The notes: generated from the letters alone by a model not told the origin. 64,000 nucleotides of DNA from Bacteroidota bacterium (GCA_016713445.1 JADJPB010000013.1:124001-188000); one strand, 5' to 3'. Shown: positions 44,730 to 54,379, counted from the stretch's first letter. Program-made: numbers and translations.

Positions 44730-45994
44730 TGAATGTTGCGATACCACTCGCCGAACGGATGCGTCCACTCGCGTTAAAGGATGTAGTTGGACAAAAGCAT
44801 TTGACCGGTGATGAAGGCGTTTTAAATCGACTTTCTTCCAATAAAAATTTACCATCTATCATTTTTTGGGGTCCTCCCGGAACAGGAAAAACAACACTTT
44901 CTTCCATCTTAGCAAAGGATTTAGGCTTACCCATGTTTTCGTTGAGTGCTATTAATGCAGGCGTGAAAGATATTCGTGATGTAATAGCAAGTGCAAAGGA
45001 AAAAGGAAAGTCGGTTTTGTTCATTGATGAGATTCATCGTTTCAATAAATCGCAGCAGGATTCATTATTAGCTGCTGTGGAGCAAGGAACCATCATCTTG
45101 ATTGGTGCCACCACCGAGAACCCGTCATTCGAAGTAATTCGCCCGTTATTATCGAGGAGTCAGGTATATATCCTAGAAACCTTGCGTGAAGAAGATTTAG
45201 ATATGTTGGTAGAGCGAGCGTTGTTGAATGATGAATATTTAAAAAAACGAAAAGTAGAGATTAGGGAGAAAACTGCTTTATATGGTCTCAGCGGTGGTGA
45301 TGCACGCAAGCTTTTAAATTTATTAGAACTCGTTATCAATTTCACCAACGTTGATCCTGTCATCATTTCTGATGACATGGTGATGCGCATTGCCCAACAA
45401 CGAATTGCAGCATACGATAAAGGCGGTGAACAACATTACGATATCATTTCAGCATTCATTAAATCCATTCGCGGCTCTGATCCCAATGCGGCGCTGTATT
45501 GGTTGGCTCGAATGGTAGATGGAGGAGAAGATCCCAAATTTATTGCAAGGAGAATGGTGGTGTTGGCCTCTGAAGATATCGGAAATGCCAACCCCAATGC
45601 CTTGCTGATTGCGTTAGCTTGTTTTCAAGCTGTGGAAATGATTGGCTATCCCGAATGTACCATCAACTTAGCTCATGCCGTTACATATTTGGCAACATCT
45701 GCAAAAAGTAATGCTAGTTATATGGCATTAAAGAGTGCTCAGAAGGCTGTAAAGGAACATGGCGACGCACCCGTTCCCTTGCACTTGAGAAATGCGCCTA
45801 CAAAGCTCATGAAGGACTTAGATTACGGTACCGGATACCGTTATGCCCACGATTTCGAAATGAATTTTTCGAAACAAGAGTATTTGCCCGATCGATTGAA
45901 GGGAATGAAGTTTTACGAGCCAAGTGATAATGCACGAGAAAAGGAAATTCGCAACTTTCTGAAGTTGCGTTGGGAAGATAAGTATAATTATTAA
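44726..45994 (+). CDS. rarA: Replication-associated recombination protein A (AAA ATPase)
   Basis: RarA/MgsA, a clamp-loader-like AAA+ ATPase acting at stalled replication forks. The 422-residue protein has the N-terminal RPLALKDVVGQKHLTG block, Walker A FWGPPGTGKTTLS (about residue 52), Walker B VLFIDEIHRFNKSQQD, sensor-1 GATTENPSFEV, and the C-terminal tetramerisation region with GGEQHYDIISAFIKSIRGSD and AARMVVLASEDIG-like sequence. Intact. Its ATG overlaps the upstream TGA (ATGATG at 44726), so it may be read from the cassette-2 transcript. Confidence 0.95.
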   Translation: MMNVAIPLAERMRPLALKDVVGQKHLTGDEGVLNRLSSNKNLPSIIFWGPPGTGKTTLSSILAKDLGLPMFSLSAINAGVKDIRDVIASAKEKGKSVLFIDEIHRFNKSQQDSLLAAVEQGTIILIGATTENPSFEVIRPLLSRSQVYILETLREEDLDMLVERALLNDEYLKKRKVEIREKTALYGLSGGDARKLLNLLELVINFTNVDPVIISDDMVMRIAQQRIAAYDKGGEQHYDIISAFIKSIRGSDPNAALYWLARMVDGGEDPKFIARRMVVLASEDIGNANPNALLIALACFQAVEMIGYPECTINLAHAVTYLATSAKSNASYMALKSAQKAVKEHGDAPVPLHLRNAPTKLMKDLDYGTGYRYAHDFEMNFSKQEYLPDRLKGMKFYEPSDNAREKEIRNFLKLRWEDKYNY

Positions 45995-46039
45995 TGTTGA
46001 TTTAGGTTATTAACCATTGCAATTGTGATTCCATCTACC

Positions 46040-47056
46040 ATGATTAAAAAAGATAATGTTTCTCTTCAGACTTACAATACATTTGGAATTGATGTAAACG
46101 CCGATCGCTTGTTCATCATCGAAACGGTGGATGAACTTCGTGAAATTTTGCAAGATGAATCGTTAAAAGAGGAATCGAAATTGATTTTAGGAGGCGGGAG
46201 TAATATTTTATTTACACAACCCGTGAAAGGAGTTGTGTTGTTGAATCGATTGAAGGGCATTGAAATTTTGAAAGAAGACGATGAATCAATTTTTGTAAAA
46301 GTAGGTGCTGGAGAAGTATGGCATCAATTTGTAATGTGGGCGGTAGAGAAGGGATTTGGGGGCATTGAAAATTTGAGCTTGATTCCAGGAAGTGTAGGAG
46401 CAGGGCCCATGCAAAATATTGGAGCGTATGGTATGGAGCTAAAAGATAGTTTTTACGAATTGGAAGCCATTAATTTATCTACTCTTGAAATTCAAAAATT
46501 CTCGGCCGCCGATTGCAAATTCGGATATCGTGAAAGCGTTTTTAAAAATGAATTGAAGAATCAATACTTTATTACTTCGGTTTCTTTCCGACTCACAAAG
46601 CATCCCCAATTAAACACGAGTTACGGAGCCATCTCCCAAGAATTAACTTCCCGCGGAGTAATTTTTCCCACTGTAAAAGATGTGAGCAAAGCCGTCATTA
46701 ACATCCGTCAAAGCAAATTGCCCGATACTAAGATATTAGGCAACTCCGGAAGTTTCTTCAAAAATCCAGAAGTTAGCAAGGAGCAATACGAAGCCATAAA
46801 AGAAAATCATCCTAACGTTGTCGCCTAGCCGACATCCAACGGCAACATGAAACTGGCGGCTGGCTGGTTGATTGAACAATGTGGTTGGAAAGGAAAAATC
46901 GTTGGGAATACCGGCTCGCATAAAGATCAGGCATTGGTTTTAGTTAACTACGGCGGAGCAACAGGGTCGGAAGTCTACCAGTTAGCAATAGACATCAAAA
47001 AAAGCGTTTTTGAAAAGTATGGGGTGGAGATTAATCCGGAGGTAAATATTTATTAG
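46040..47056 (+). CDS. murB: UDP-N-acetylmuramate dehydrogenase with an in-frame TAG
   Basis: MurB reduces UDP-GlcNAc-enolpyruvate to UDP-MurNAc in peptidoglycan synthesis, using FAD and NADPH. The FAD domain is clear: LQTYNTFGIDV, LGGGSNILF, IPGSVGAGPMQNIGAYGMEL, and the catalytic-Ser loop LGNSGSFFKNP. A TAG at 46826-46828 (codon 263) interrupts NVVA-stop-PTSNGNMKLAAGW in an otherwise continuous frame; the second copy at 48484 has TAT (Tyr) there. The C-terminal part with AGWLIEQCGWKG and the catalytic Glu in NPEV follows in frame to 47056. Without the stop the length is 338 residues, typical. As murB is essential, the TAG is probably an error, but it is not a homopolymer indel. An alternative GTG start exists at 46025. 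Confidence 0.88.
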
Positions 47057-47247
47057 TTACGAATTAGTTTGAAGGTTGGAAGAAATTGTTGATCGCATCA
47101 TATTTAAGCTTCTAGCTGCTAGCTTCTAGCTGCATTGTTAAAGCCTAATCCCGATAGCTATCGGGAACGTTGACTGGTAAATAGCCAACAGGAACTACAT
47201 GATTGTATAAATCTAACTTAATAACTAATGAGCCAAATATCTTACCC
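47057..47247. other. Intergenic region with an 18-bp palindrome
   Basis: After murB there is a short stretch of CTAGCTTCTAGCTGC-like direct repeats (about 47108-47134) and a perfect 18-bp palindrome TCCCGATAGCTATCGGGA at 47149-47166. No coding sequence is evident. The palindrome could act as a weak terminator for murB or be a dispersed repeat element. Confidence 0.5.
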
Positions 47248-47300
47248 ATTCGGCTCTTTTTTTTGTTATATTTGAGCCGAATAATTCGTTTAATCGGCTC
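47248..47300. promoter_or_regulatory. Repeated GAGCCGA/TCGGCTC boxes before the fic gene
   Basis: ATTCGGCTC (47248-47256) and GAGCCGAAT (47274-47282) form a perfect inverted repeat, and a third half-site ATCGGCTC (47293-47300) ends exactly at the fic ATG. A weaker GAGCCAAAT lies at 47230-47238. The arrangement looks like an operator. The Fic protein downstream has a C-terminal winged-helix domain that could bind it, so autoregulation is a reasonable inference. Confidence 0.5.
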
Positions 47301-48414
47301 ATGAAATATAATTGGCAACAGTCAGATTGGCCTAAGTTCAGCTACAATCTTAAGAGTACTCAAGTTGAGGATGCATTAGCTTCATTTAATGAAGAAATAG
47401 CTCATATTGCTGGCATGCTAAAGGCAATGTCTGATAAACTGCAAATGGATGCCATGCTCCAGTTAATGGTAGCAGAGGCAATGAAGACTTCAGAAATCGA
47501 AGGTGAATATTTAAGTAGACCCGATGTGCTTTCTTCAATACGTAACAATCTGGGGCTAAATCACAAAATCAGAAAACGTTAAAGATAAAAGAGCTCAAGG
47601 CATAGGGCAATTGATGGTTGCCGTGCGAAATACATTTGAATCTCCTTTGACCGAAGAAATATTGTTTGAATGGAATGGGATGCTATTGCAATCGAACCAA
47701 AAGATAGAAACAGGTGCATGGCGAAAACATAAAGAACCTATGCAAGTTGTTTCAGGTACACTTGGTAAGGAAAAGATACACTTTGAAGCTCCGCCCTCCT
47801 CCGACGTCCCTAAGCAGATGAAAGGATTTATAAAATGGTTCAATGATACTGCTCCAGGCAAAAAATTGGAGATAAAAAGTGCACCATTGCGTTCTGCTAT
47901 TGCACATTTGTATTTTGAATCAATTCATCCGTTTGAAGATGGCAATGGCAGGGTTGGGGGGGCAATAGCTGAAAACACATTATCCCAGACTATTGGGCGG
48001 CCTGTTGTACTTAGTTTGTCTCAAACAATAGAAAAAAGAAAGAAACAATACTATCAAGCTCTTGAAAGAGCACAGCGAAGCAATGAAATAACGTCTTGGA
48101 TTGAATATTTTATTCAAACCGTACTTGATGCACAAATACAAGCTCGTCAGATGATTGAATTGACACTAACAAAAACCCGCTTCTTTGATCGCTATAAAGA
48201 AAACCTGAATGAGCGGCAAATAAAGGTGATAAGAAAAATGTTGGAGGCCGAACCTCAAGGTTTTAAAGGTGGTATGACGGCAAGAAAGTATATATCAATA
48301 ACAAAGGTCTCAAAAGCAACTGCTACACGCGATCTTCAACAGCTTGCTGAAATGAATGTTCTGTTGCCACAAGGTGGTGGTCGCAGTATACATTACTCAA
48401 TCAATATTTCTTAG
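47301..48414 (+). CDS. Fic family protein with DUF4172-like N-terminus and C-terminal winged helix (one frameshift)
   Basis: A predicted Fic AMP-transferase (adenylylation of a target hydroxyl). N-terminal residues 1-90 resemble DUF4172 (WQQSDWPKFSYN) and contain the inhibitory helix motif TSEIEG ([S/T]xxxE[G/N]), marking an auto-inhibited enzyme. The Fic core has HPFEDGNGRVGG near residue 215 and a late MTARKYISITKVSKATATRD winged-helix segment. One extra A in the run at 47565-47568 splits the frame; removing it gives NHKSENVKDKRAQGIG. The last Fic-motif Arg (GRxxR) is Gly here, within a run of eight Gs at 47957-47964, so this may be a base error. Total about 370 residues. It sits between two murB 3' ends, suggesting horizontal arrival. 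Confidence 0.82.
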
Positions 48415-48483
48415 TTTGTTGAACTTAATTTTCATTTTTTTAAAAAAAACGCTTTCCTAATTACTAGGAGCGTTAATATTTTA

Positions 48484-48777
48484 AATCCCGAGATATGTAA
48501 TGATCATTTCGCAAAATTAAAGCAACAGCATCCTGACGTTGTAGCCTATCCGACACCCACCGGTAACATGAAAGTAGGAGCAGGTTGGATGATTGAGGAA
48601 TGTGAATGGAAGGGAAAAGTAGTAGGACACACTGGCTCACACAAAGACCAAGCGTTGGTATTAGTTAACTACGGCGGAGCAACGGGTGCGGAAGTGTATC
48701 AATTAGCACTAGACATCAAGAAAAGCGTTTTTGAAAAGTTTGGTGTGCAGATTAATCCGGAGGTGAATATTTATTAA
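48484..48777 (+). pseudogene. Second, divergent murB 3' end fragment
   Basis: An open frame of 97 codons is collinear with the last 97 codons of murB (46763-47056): exactly 294 bases each, from NPE to NPEVNIY. By eye about two-thirds of residues are identical, and some DNA blocks are identical, such as TTAGTTAACTACGGCGGAGC. It lacks any MurB N-terminal domain and start. The divergence is too large for a recent tandem duplication, so it probably came from a related genome together with the fic gene. It includes the catalytic-Glu region of MurB. Confidence 0.85.
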
Positions 48778-48935
48778 GTCAAATTCAATTCTCATCGAAG
48801 ATGGGAAGGTAATTCCACTATCTATACGTAAAATTAAGTTTGAATTTTATAATTTATTTCTTTTGAATAAGGATGGTTTTTGTAAAATTGGAAGTGCTCC
48901 GAATCAAATTATGAAAAATTCGAACGATTATTTTT

Positions 48936-50045
48936 CTATCGATCCCTTAATTTCATGATCGGGAGTTCGTAATACTTGTAAATAATTTTTGAAACAACAA
49001 TTACCCAAGCCCAATAAAGGAGATAAAGCAAGATGGATTCAACGGAATTTTTCGGAGGGAAATTATGCATGATGATTTCAGCACCAAGCGCTAAGTTCAC
49101 CAAATACATAGAATAGGATATTTTACTTATTTCAGTAAAGAATGAGCGAATTCGAGCAGAATTTGTTTTGAGGTTAGCAGCAAAAGGTAAGAGGCATGCC
49201 GCTGCAACAGGAGTCAAAGACAAATTAATGATCTGCTTGTAAAAAGTATTGGAGTTAGAGGGGTAATTTACAAGGAATGTGATGAGAATTATACCTAGAA
49301 TGAATAGATGGATTCTGAATTTGTCCCATAGTTCTAGATAATAAAACTTAACCCAAATTGCAAGAAGGCCCACCGATAAACTATCAAATCGACCTAAGAC
49401 AATCTTCCGAAATCGAACGTCATACCAAAAGTTATCTATTGTTGGATCTAAATGATAAAGTCGGTAGGAAAGTGAAAAAATAAATAAAATTAATGAACTA
49501 AATAAAAATGCCTTTTTAACATTGTAAATTTTGAGGAGTATTAAAAAGATGATGGGAATAAAAATATAAAACCATTCTTCAACAGAAAGACTCCACGACT
49601 CCCAAAAGAAACCTGTAAACGGCGATGAAAAATTTTGCAGAAACAACAAAAATTTCCAATTAAAGTTTTCAATATTCTCATTGATAATTCCATAATATAC
49701 CACGATAAAATTTAATCCCAATACCAAATAATAATTTGGTAGCGTTCGAAACCATCTTCTTTTCCAAAAGTGAATGAGATCTTTCACTTTAAATTGTTCA
49801 GCGGCGGTTGCTTGTTTTATTAAAATGCCACCTATCAAATACCCGCTTAAAACGAAAAACAAATCAACTCCATCTATCATTTTTATAAAAGGAAATTTTT
49901 CGAGACCGGCCAATTCTAAAATAGCTACACCATGAGTTAACACAACCAATATAATAGCGATGCTTCGAAATAAATCAAGACCAAAGATTCGCTCACTCAT
50001 AGAGTGAGGCGGTTTTAACGAATCTTTTAAATTATTACTTAGCAA
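48936..50045 (-). CDS. Acyltransferase family 3 membrane protein
   Basis: A polytopic inner-membrane O-acyltransferase (OafA/YrhL-like), which usually acetylates cell-surface polysaccharides or lipids. The 369-residue protein begins RIFGLDLFRSIAIILVVLTHG, giving the conserved Arg and catalytic His of the first helix, then DGVDLFFVLSGYLIGGIL and later GFFWESWSLSVEEWFYIFIP with its SLSVEEWFY motif. About ten transmembrane helices. Intact and alone on the minus strand, with AT-rich gaps on both sides. The substrate is unknown. Confidence 0.85.
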   Translation of the reverse strand: MLSNNLKDSLKPPHSMSERIFGLDLFRSIAIILVVLTHGVAILELAGLEKFPFIKMIDGVDLFFVLSGYLIGGILIKQATAAEQFKVKDLIHFWKRRWFRTLPNYYLVLGLNFIVVYYGIINENIENFNWKFLLFLQNFSSPFTGFFWESWSLSVEEWFYIFIPIIFLILLKIYNVKKAFLFSSLILFIFSLSYRLYHLDPTIDNFWYDVRFRKIVLGRFDSLSVGLLAIWVKFYYLELWDKFRIHLFILGIILITFLVNYPSNSNTFYKQIINLSLTPVAAACLLPFAANLKTNSARIRSFFTEISKISYSMYLVNLALGAEIIMHNFPPKNSVESILLYLLYWAWVIVVSKIIYKYYELPIMKLRDR

Positions 50046-50610
50046 TTTTATTGGTTTAAAATATTGGATGAAGAATTTTAGATGATATCATCTTTCATCA
50101 TTATATATTTACTGTGATACTAAATGAATACTTTATTTAAGATTGAAAGATCCATTCGAAGATATGTAAACTATAATTAATAGAACGATCAGCGCCTTGT
50201 TTTCACGCTAAAATCCGACAATGAATTTTTTGAAATCTAAATGTGATGTATATTGATTTCATTTATAAATTTGAAATTTTCCATCTTTTTTCCGGTTGAA
50301 ATTAGTGGCCATAAATTGAGTTTAATGTATTTATATTCAATACTATATATTTAAAGTTAAATTGATCTATCTTAGAAGATTTCAGTCCACAAATTCTATT
50401 CAAAGAATGAATTCAACTAAAAAATTGGGGGTAAAGGATTGATTTGATGATGGTAATTATTTGAGAATTCAAGCTTCAAGGGATTTTGAAATTGTGTATT
50501 TAGCCTTGCTTCGAATATTAGAAATAATAGTAGAATTTCAATGAATTAAAAAATGGCAACTTTATTTCGAAATAACTATTTTTGTATCATGAATTTCAAA
50601 TTCTAAATGA
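50046..50610. other. 565-base AT-rich gap
   Basis: I see no convincing coding frame, hairpin or repeat here. It separates the divergent acyltransferase and lipoprotein genes, so it must hold both promoters, but no clear TTG/TAnnTTTG pair stands out. Confidence 0.4.
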
Positions 50611-51794
50611 ATGAAAAAACTTCTCTTAAAATTTCTCTTCATAACTTTATTTTTAGTTTCATGTAAAAAGGAAGAATCAAAGGATGATACCAACATACCT
50701 CAAGTGAATTTGCCTGATTCAATAATGGCTTTAAATTCATCAACTTTAGTGACCAACTTAAATGGATTTAGTTTTGAAGCGGCATTTATAAATACAGAAC
50801 CTATCGCATTTCCATTTTTGTGGTTGCAATACATCGATGACTACATGGATAGTACCCGCATTATTATGAATAATCAAAATGCTTTTCAGACAATTACCTA
50901 CTATCTCTGTTCAAATCATGCGAATGGATTAGTGACGCGTTCTTTTGACCATGTTACATTTCCAAACAATCAAGTTAACACGATTAAAATTTCATTTAAC
51001 CATCCACAGTTTTTAGTACAGTGGTATGTGCCTCCAACAGGTGAATTAACAACAGTAGGAAATGTCTTTGGTTTTAACACAAGTGTTTCAAAACTTTTAC
51101 TGGGATGTTGCCTCAATATCAATATGAGTTTCTTGATCGTTTTTTAATCCGATATATTAGTGGAATTAGTTTATTTCCTTTCCAACATCAAAATTGGAAT
51201 GATGAAGCACAGTTTGTAGCCACACAAGAATTAAGTGAACCAATTGCATGGGATCATTGGTATGACGAATCCTGGAGTACATGGCCGTATAATGTTCAAT
51301 CAAACATGTACACTGGATTTGTTAATAGTAGTAACGATACTACTTATGTTGGATTAGCAAAAGGAACCACGAATTTAGATACATTGTATTTTCGTCAGGC
51401 TACTTACTCACAATTTATGGCAAGCTCAGCATCTGTCTATTTAGATAAATCAGGTGATACACTTTTTTTGGGATTAATCAACAATATTCCTGGTTCGAGT
51501 AACAGAGAAGTCAGTTTATACAAATATGAAATTGCAAATGCGCAATTGGTTCCGCTTTATGAAAAGCAACCGCTCGCTAGTTCTTTCCAATTAACTAAGT
51601 TTAATAAAGGTCGCTTTTACGGAAATTTAACTTCCACCAGTATTCAATTTATTGATAAAACAGGTGCCTTTAATACAATCACCTTGCCTTCGAGTGCATA
51701 TGGTGCCGGAGTTAAATTTGGAAGAAACAAGCTCTACCATATTATGAGTGATGGAAATATTCCTAGAGTAGAGGTGTATTCGTTGCCAATTTGA
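50611..51794 (+). CDS. Lipoprotein of unknown function (one frameshift)
   Basis: A roughly 394-residue protein with a lipoprotein signal (MKKLLLKFLFITLFLVSC; Cys at about residue 18, followed by KKEES). The mature part is beta-rich with many aromatic residues, and late blades such as VYLDKSGDTLFLGLINNIPG and FNKGRFYGNLTSTSI suggest a propeller-like fold. I recognise no family. One A is missing in the run at 51090-51093; restored, the frame reads SKTFTGMLPQYQYEFLDRFL and joins 50611-51147 to 51105-51794. It stands alone. Confidence 0.7.
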
Positions 51795-52034
51795 GTACGG
51801 CTACCATTTTTTCATTGGGTATTTTTGAGGTATTTTGATTAAAGCAATTTTTAGTAGTTAACCTGTCGGCTTTTAAATACTCCCATCAAGTTACAATGCT
51901 ATATGCCCTTAAATTTTGAGGAAACAAAGCACATTTCTAAGTTGAACTAGACAGATATTGATTAATAAATTTTTTCTAAATCCCATATAATTTATTCATT
52001 TGTAATCTATTAATAAAAATAATAGTTGCGAGAC
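51795..52034. other. AT-rich gap before the tRNA
   Basis: No gene seen. TTAAAGCAATTTTTAG at 51839-51854 is repeated exactly at 52265-52280, on the other side of the tRNA gene. Confidence 0.4.
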
Positions 52035-52064
52035 TTGGAGTTGTGGCTGGATTTCTTAACTTTG
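52035..52064 (+). promoter_or_regulatory. Promoter of the initiator tRNA gene
   Basis: TTG at 52035-52037 and TAACTTTG at 52057-52064 are separated by 19 bases, a full Bacteroidota -33/-7 pair. GCACCCCCGC follows immediately, and the tRNA begins about 55 bases later. Confidence 0.65.
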
Positions 52065-52118
52065 CACCCCCGCTAAGGGGAAATATTAAATTAGACTGTT
52101 CTTTAACAAAAAATATAT

Positions 52119-52190
<72 letters not shown>

Positions 52191-52194
52191 CAGA

Positions 52195-52226
52195 GAGAAA
52201 AGGCTACCATTTGGTAGCCTTTCTCA
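52195..52226 (+). terminator. Terminator after the initiator tRNA
   Basis: AAGGCTACCA (52200-52209) pairs with TGGTAGCCTT (52212-52221) around two bases. GAGAA and TTCTC extend the stem outside with one bulge, and the 3' side is T-rich. Confidence 0.75.
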
Positions 52227-52281
52227 TTTACAGGTACAACATAGGTACAACAAATTAACTTTTTTTAAAGCAATTTTTAGG

Positions 52282-52289
52282 TAACTTTG
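52282..52289 (+). promoter_or_regulatory. -7 element upstream of the HTH gene
   Basis: TAACTTTG is identical to the tRNA promoter -7 element and lies 18 bases before the ATG at 52308, implying a very short leader. No strict TTG at -33; a T-run occupies that position. Confidence 0.4.
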
Positions 52290-52307
52290 GTTTCGAATCG
52301 AATCAAA

Positions 52308-52550
52308 ATGGAAATAATTTGTCTTGAAGAAGAAGCTTTTTATGCCTTAATTGAGAAAGTTGTATCTCAATTGAAGGAAAAACATCAGATAAAGGTTGAT
52401 AAATGGGTTTCATCAACGGAGGCAATGTCTATTCTCCGAATTAAAAGCAAAACGACTCTTCAAAAACTAAGAGATGAAGGCAAAATTAGATTTAGTCAGC
52501 CTGAAAAGAAAATTATCCTTTACGATTCAGATTCTTTAATTAAATTTTAG
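52308..52550 (+). CDS. Excisionase-like helix-turn-helix protein
   Basis: An 80-residue protein with an N-terminal helical segment (EEEAFYALIEKVVSQLKEKH) and a MerR/excisionase-type HTH: KWVSSTEAMSILRIKSKTTL and LRDEGKIRFSQPEKKIILYD. Small proteins of this layout are common in Bacteroidota mobile elements, where they act as excision factors or regulators. The ATG at 52308 is preferred over an upstream TTG because the promoter lies just before it. It sits right after the initiator tRNA and marks the left part of the accessory island. Confidence 0.7.
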   Translation: MEIICLEEEAFYALIEKVVSQLKEKHQIKVDKWVSSTEAMSILRIKSKTTLQKLRDEGKIRFSQPEKKIILYDSDSLIKF

Positions 52551-52579
52551 AGGAAAATTCACAAGACACATTTTAACCT

Positions 52580-52822
52580 ATGGATACTGACGAACTTTTT
52601 ACTAAAGGATTTAATTTTGGATATATTCTAGCAAAATTCAATCCCGAATTAACGAAAAAAATAACACAGCACTCAAACAGCACTAGTAACTTTGCTAAAG
52701 GTCTTGTGTGGGGTAAAAAGGAATTTGAAAAAGAGATTGTTACTAGCCGAGCAAGTGAAATAGATAAAGCGAGAGCCAATAAAAGAGATATAGGTAAAGG
52801 TAGAAGTTTATTCGAAAAGTAA
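52580..52822 (+). CDS. Small conserved-type protein of mobile elements
   Basis: An 80-residue, charged, helical protein (LFTKGFNFGYILAKFNPELT, FAKGLVWGKKEFEKEIV). I recall similar short proteins with a GY-LAK-NPEL pattern next to HTH genes in Bacteroidota elements, but no function. It follows the HTH gene by 29 bases and is probably co-transcribed with it. Confidence 0.5.
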   Translation: MDTDELFTKGFNFGYILAKFNPELTKKITQHSNSTSNFAKGLVWGKKEFEKEIVTSRASEIDKARANKRDIGKGRSLFEK

Positions 52823-53142
52823 GGATGGAATTCTTAGAAAGGAAGTACCTGTAATTATACACCTTCTCCTTCATCTAATTGCCCAGCTTTCCAAAAATAG
52901 ACAAAATCAGTAGGAAACAAAATTAAGAAAGGCCTATCCCGTAACAGTATTTTCTTAAAAATATTGAATTTCATTTATGTACAGTCGTATAAGAAGTATA
53001 AAAATCCAATTACAACCTTAGAATATAAGCCAGTTGACTTGCGGAAATTAAAAGAGGCAGTGGGGAAATTTCATCCTTTGGGCGATCTTCTTTAATTAAT
53101 TAGGTATAGATGTAAAATAGTTAATCCCAAATTAATTAGTTA
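52823..53142. other. Gap with a possible coding remnant
   Basis: The plus strand from about 52960 to 53095 is open and protein-like (YKKYKNPITTLEYKPVDLRK, then HPLGDLL before TAA) but has no start codon in place. It may be the end of a decayed gene. The minus-strand receiver gene ends at 53143, so the two would converge here. Confidence 0.3.
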
Positions 53143-54379
53143 TTAAAAATGTTTTACATTTAGTTTTCTTAGAGCTTCGGGCACTGCTGGAACACCAACG
53201 CGACCAATATAACTTAAATATTTTTGCCTTAATTGTTGAATAAAAGGTGAGTTTAATTTACATATTCTCTTTTTTGAAATAATTTTAGAATAAGGAATAT
53301 GTAAAATAGAATTACTAAAATCTATAAGCGCTGGATGATCATTTGTAATCATATTAAACGGAAAAGATGGTAAGAAAAATAGTTTTTCTTTTGGTTGATT
53401 AAACCAACCTTCCATATCCATTCGTTGGCTTGTTTTGAGCACTTGGGTTGCTGTATTGTTTTTAAGTGATTTAGTCACATAGTTATCAAAATCTTTCGTG
53501 TTAAATTTTAAGATACTGAAATTTTGTCTGCTTTCCCTAATAACTTTTTAATATCGCATTCAGGAGTTATTAAGATGCCAAATTCTGTTTTAGACCTATT
53601 TAAAGAAAAAATATCGCCAGTCATAATAGGAACATCTTTAAAATCAAAAGATTTTAAATCAGTATAATAAATTTTTGAAATAAAATTGCTATTCCATCAG
53701 TACTTAAATGATCAGGTGGATTATCAACTAAATCTTGAATTGAACGAAGTAAGTTTTGGTCAGTAATAAGTTTTTCTAGAAGAAGAGACTGGAGTAAGCT
53801 GACAACTTCAATTTCAGGATTTACTTCGTTTTTAGCACTTTTATACAGTTCAATTATCCAATTTGGGTTCGCCTTACTTAGTTGGGAAAAAACTTGTTGT
53901 ACTGATTGATTTATTGCATTACTCCATGTCAACGGAACAGTTTGATTGTGGTTTTTTGTTTGCCAATCTGTAATGTCTTTTTTAATCTTATTGTAGTTTT
54001 TGCTTAATCTTTGAGCAGGTGTACCTGATGAATTTTTCTTTTAAATACAATTCTTTTATCAAATCTTTTTTTTGTACTTATCTTTATAGTGATTTGCTAT
54101 AATTCCATTTGAAAAAACGTAAACTAATGAATAAAAGTCAGACTTGTCTAAGATTACACTTGCATATTTAGTTCCGCTGATTCCATGAATGTTCTCTTTG
54201 AATTCCCAATCCAATATTATTGCTGAAAATGTCCCAATAGAATTTATAGCCTTTATTGCTAAACCTATTGAATTTACAGCTAAAACAGGAAATTCATTAG
54301 CTAGTTTTAGATAAAGCTTGTTTTCAGAAGTTCCTGACTCAAAGACTTTATCATCAGCAAATAAAATTACACCTTCCAT
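53143..54379 (-). CDS. Receiver-domain protein with unknown C-terminal domain (several frameshifts)
   Basis: The N-terminal 105 residues look like a divergent response-regulator receiver: GVILFADDKVFESG with two acidic residues after strand 1, and FSAIILDWEF with the candidate phospho-Asp after strand 3. No DNA-binding domain follows. The rest (about 300 residues, rebuilt across frames) has a helical block (WSNAINQSVQQVFSQLSKAN, VVSLLQSLLLEKLITDQN), then DVPIMTGDIFSLN, FGILITPECDIKK and a C-terminal KYLSYIGRVGVPAVPEALRK. I do not recognise this effector-like part. Breaks lie near 54060, 53670 and 53500-53530. Its ATG overlaps the stop of the GHKL gene (TAATG), so the two proteins are almost certainly partners. 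Confidence 0.62.

Noticed and set aside
46847..47056. Separate small gene after murB
   Set aside because: It is in the same frame as murB and encodes the MurB C-terminus; only the TAG at 46826 separates them.
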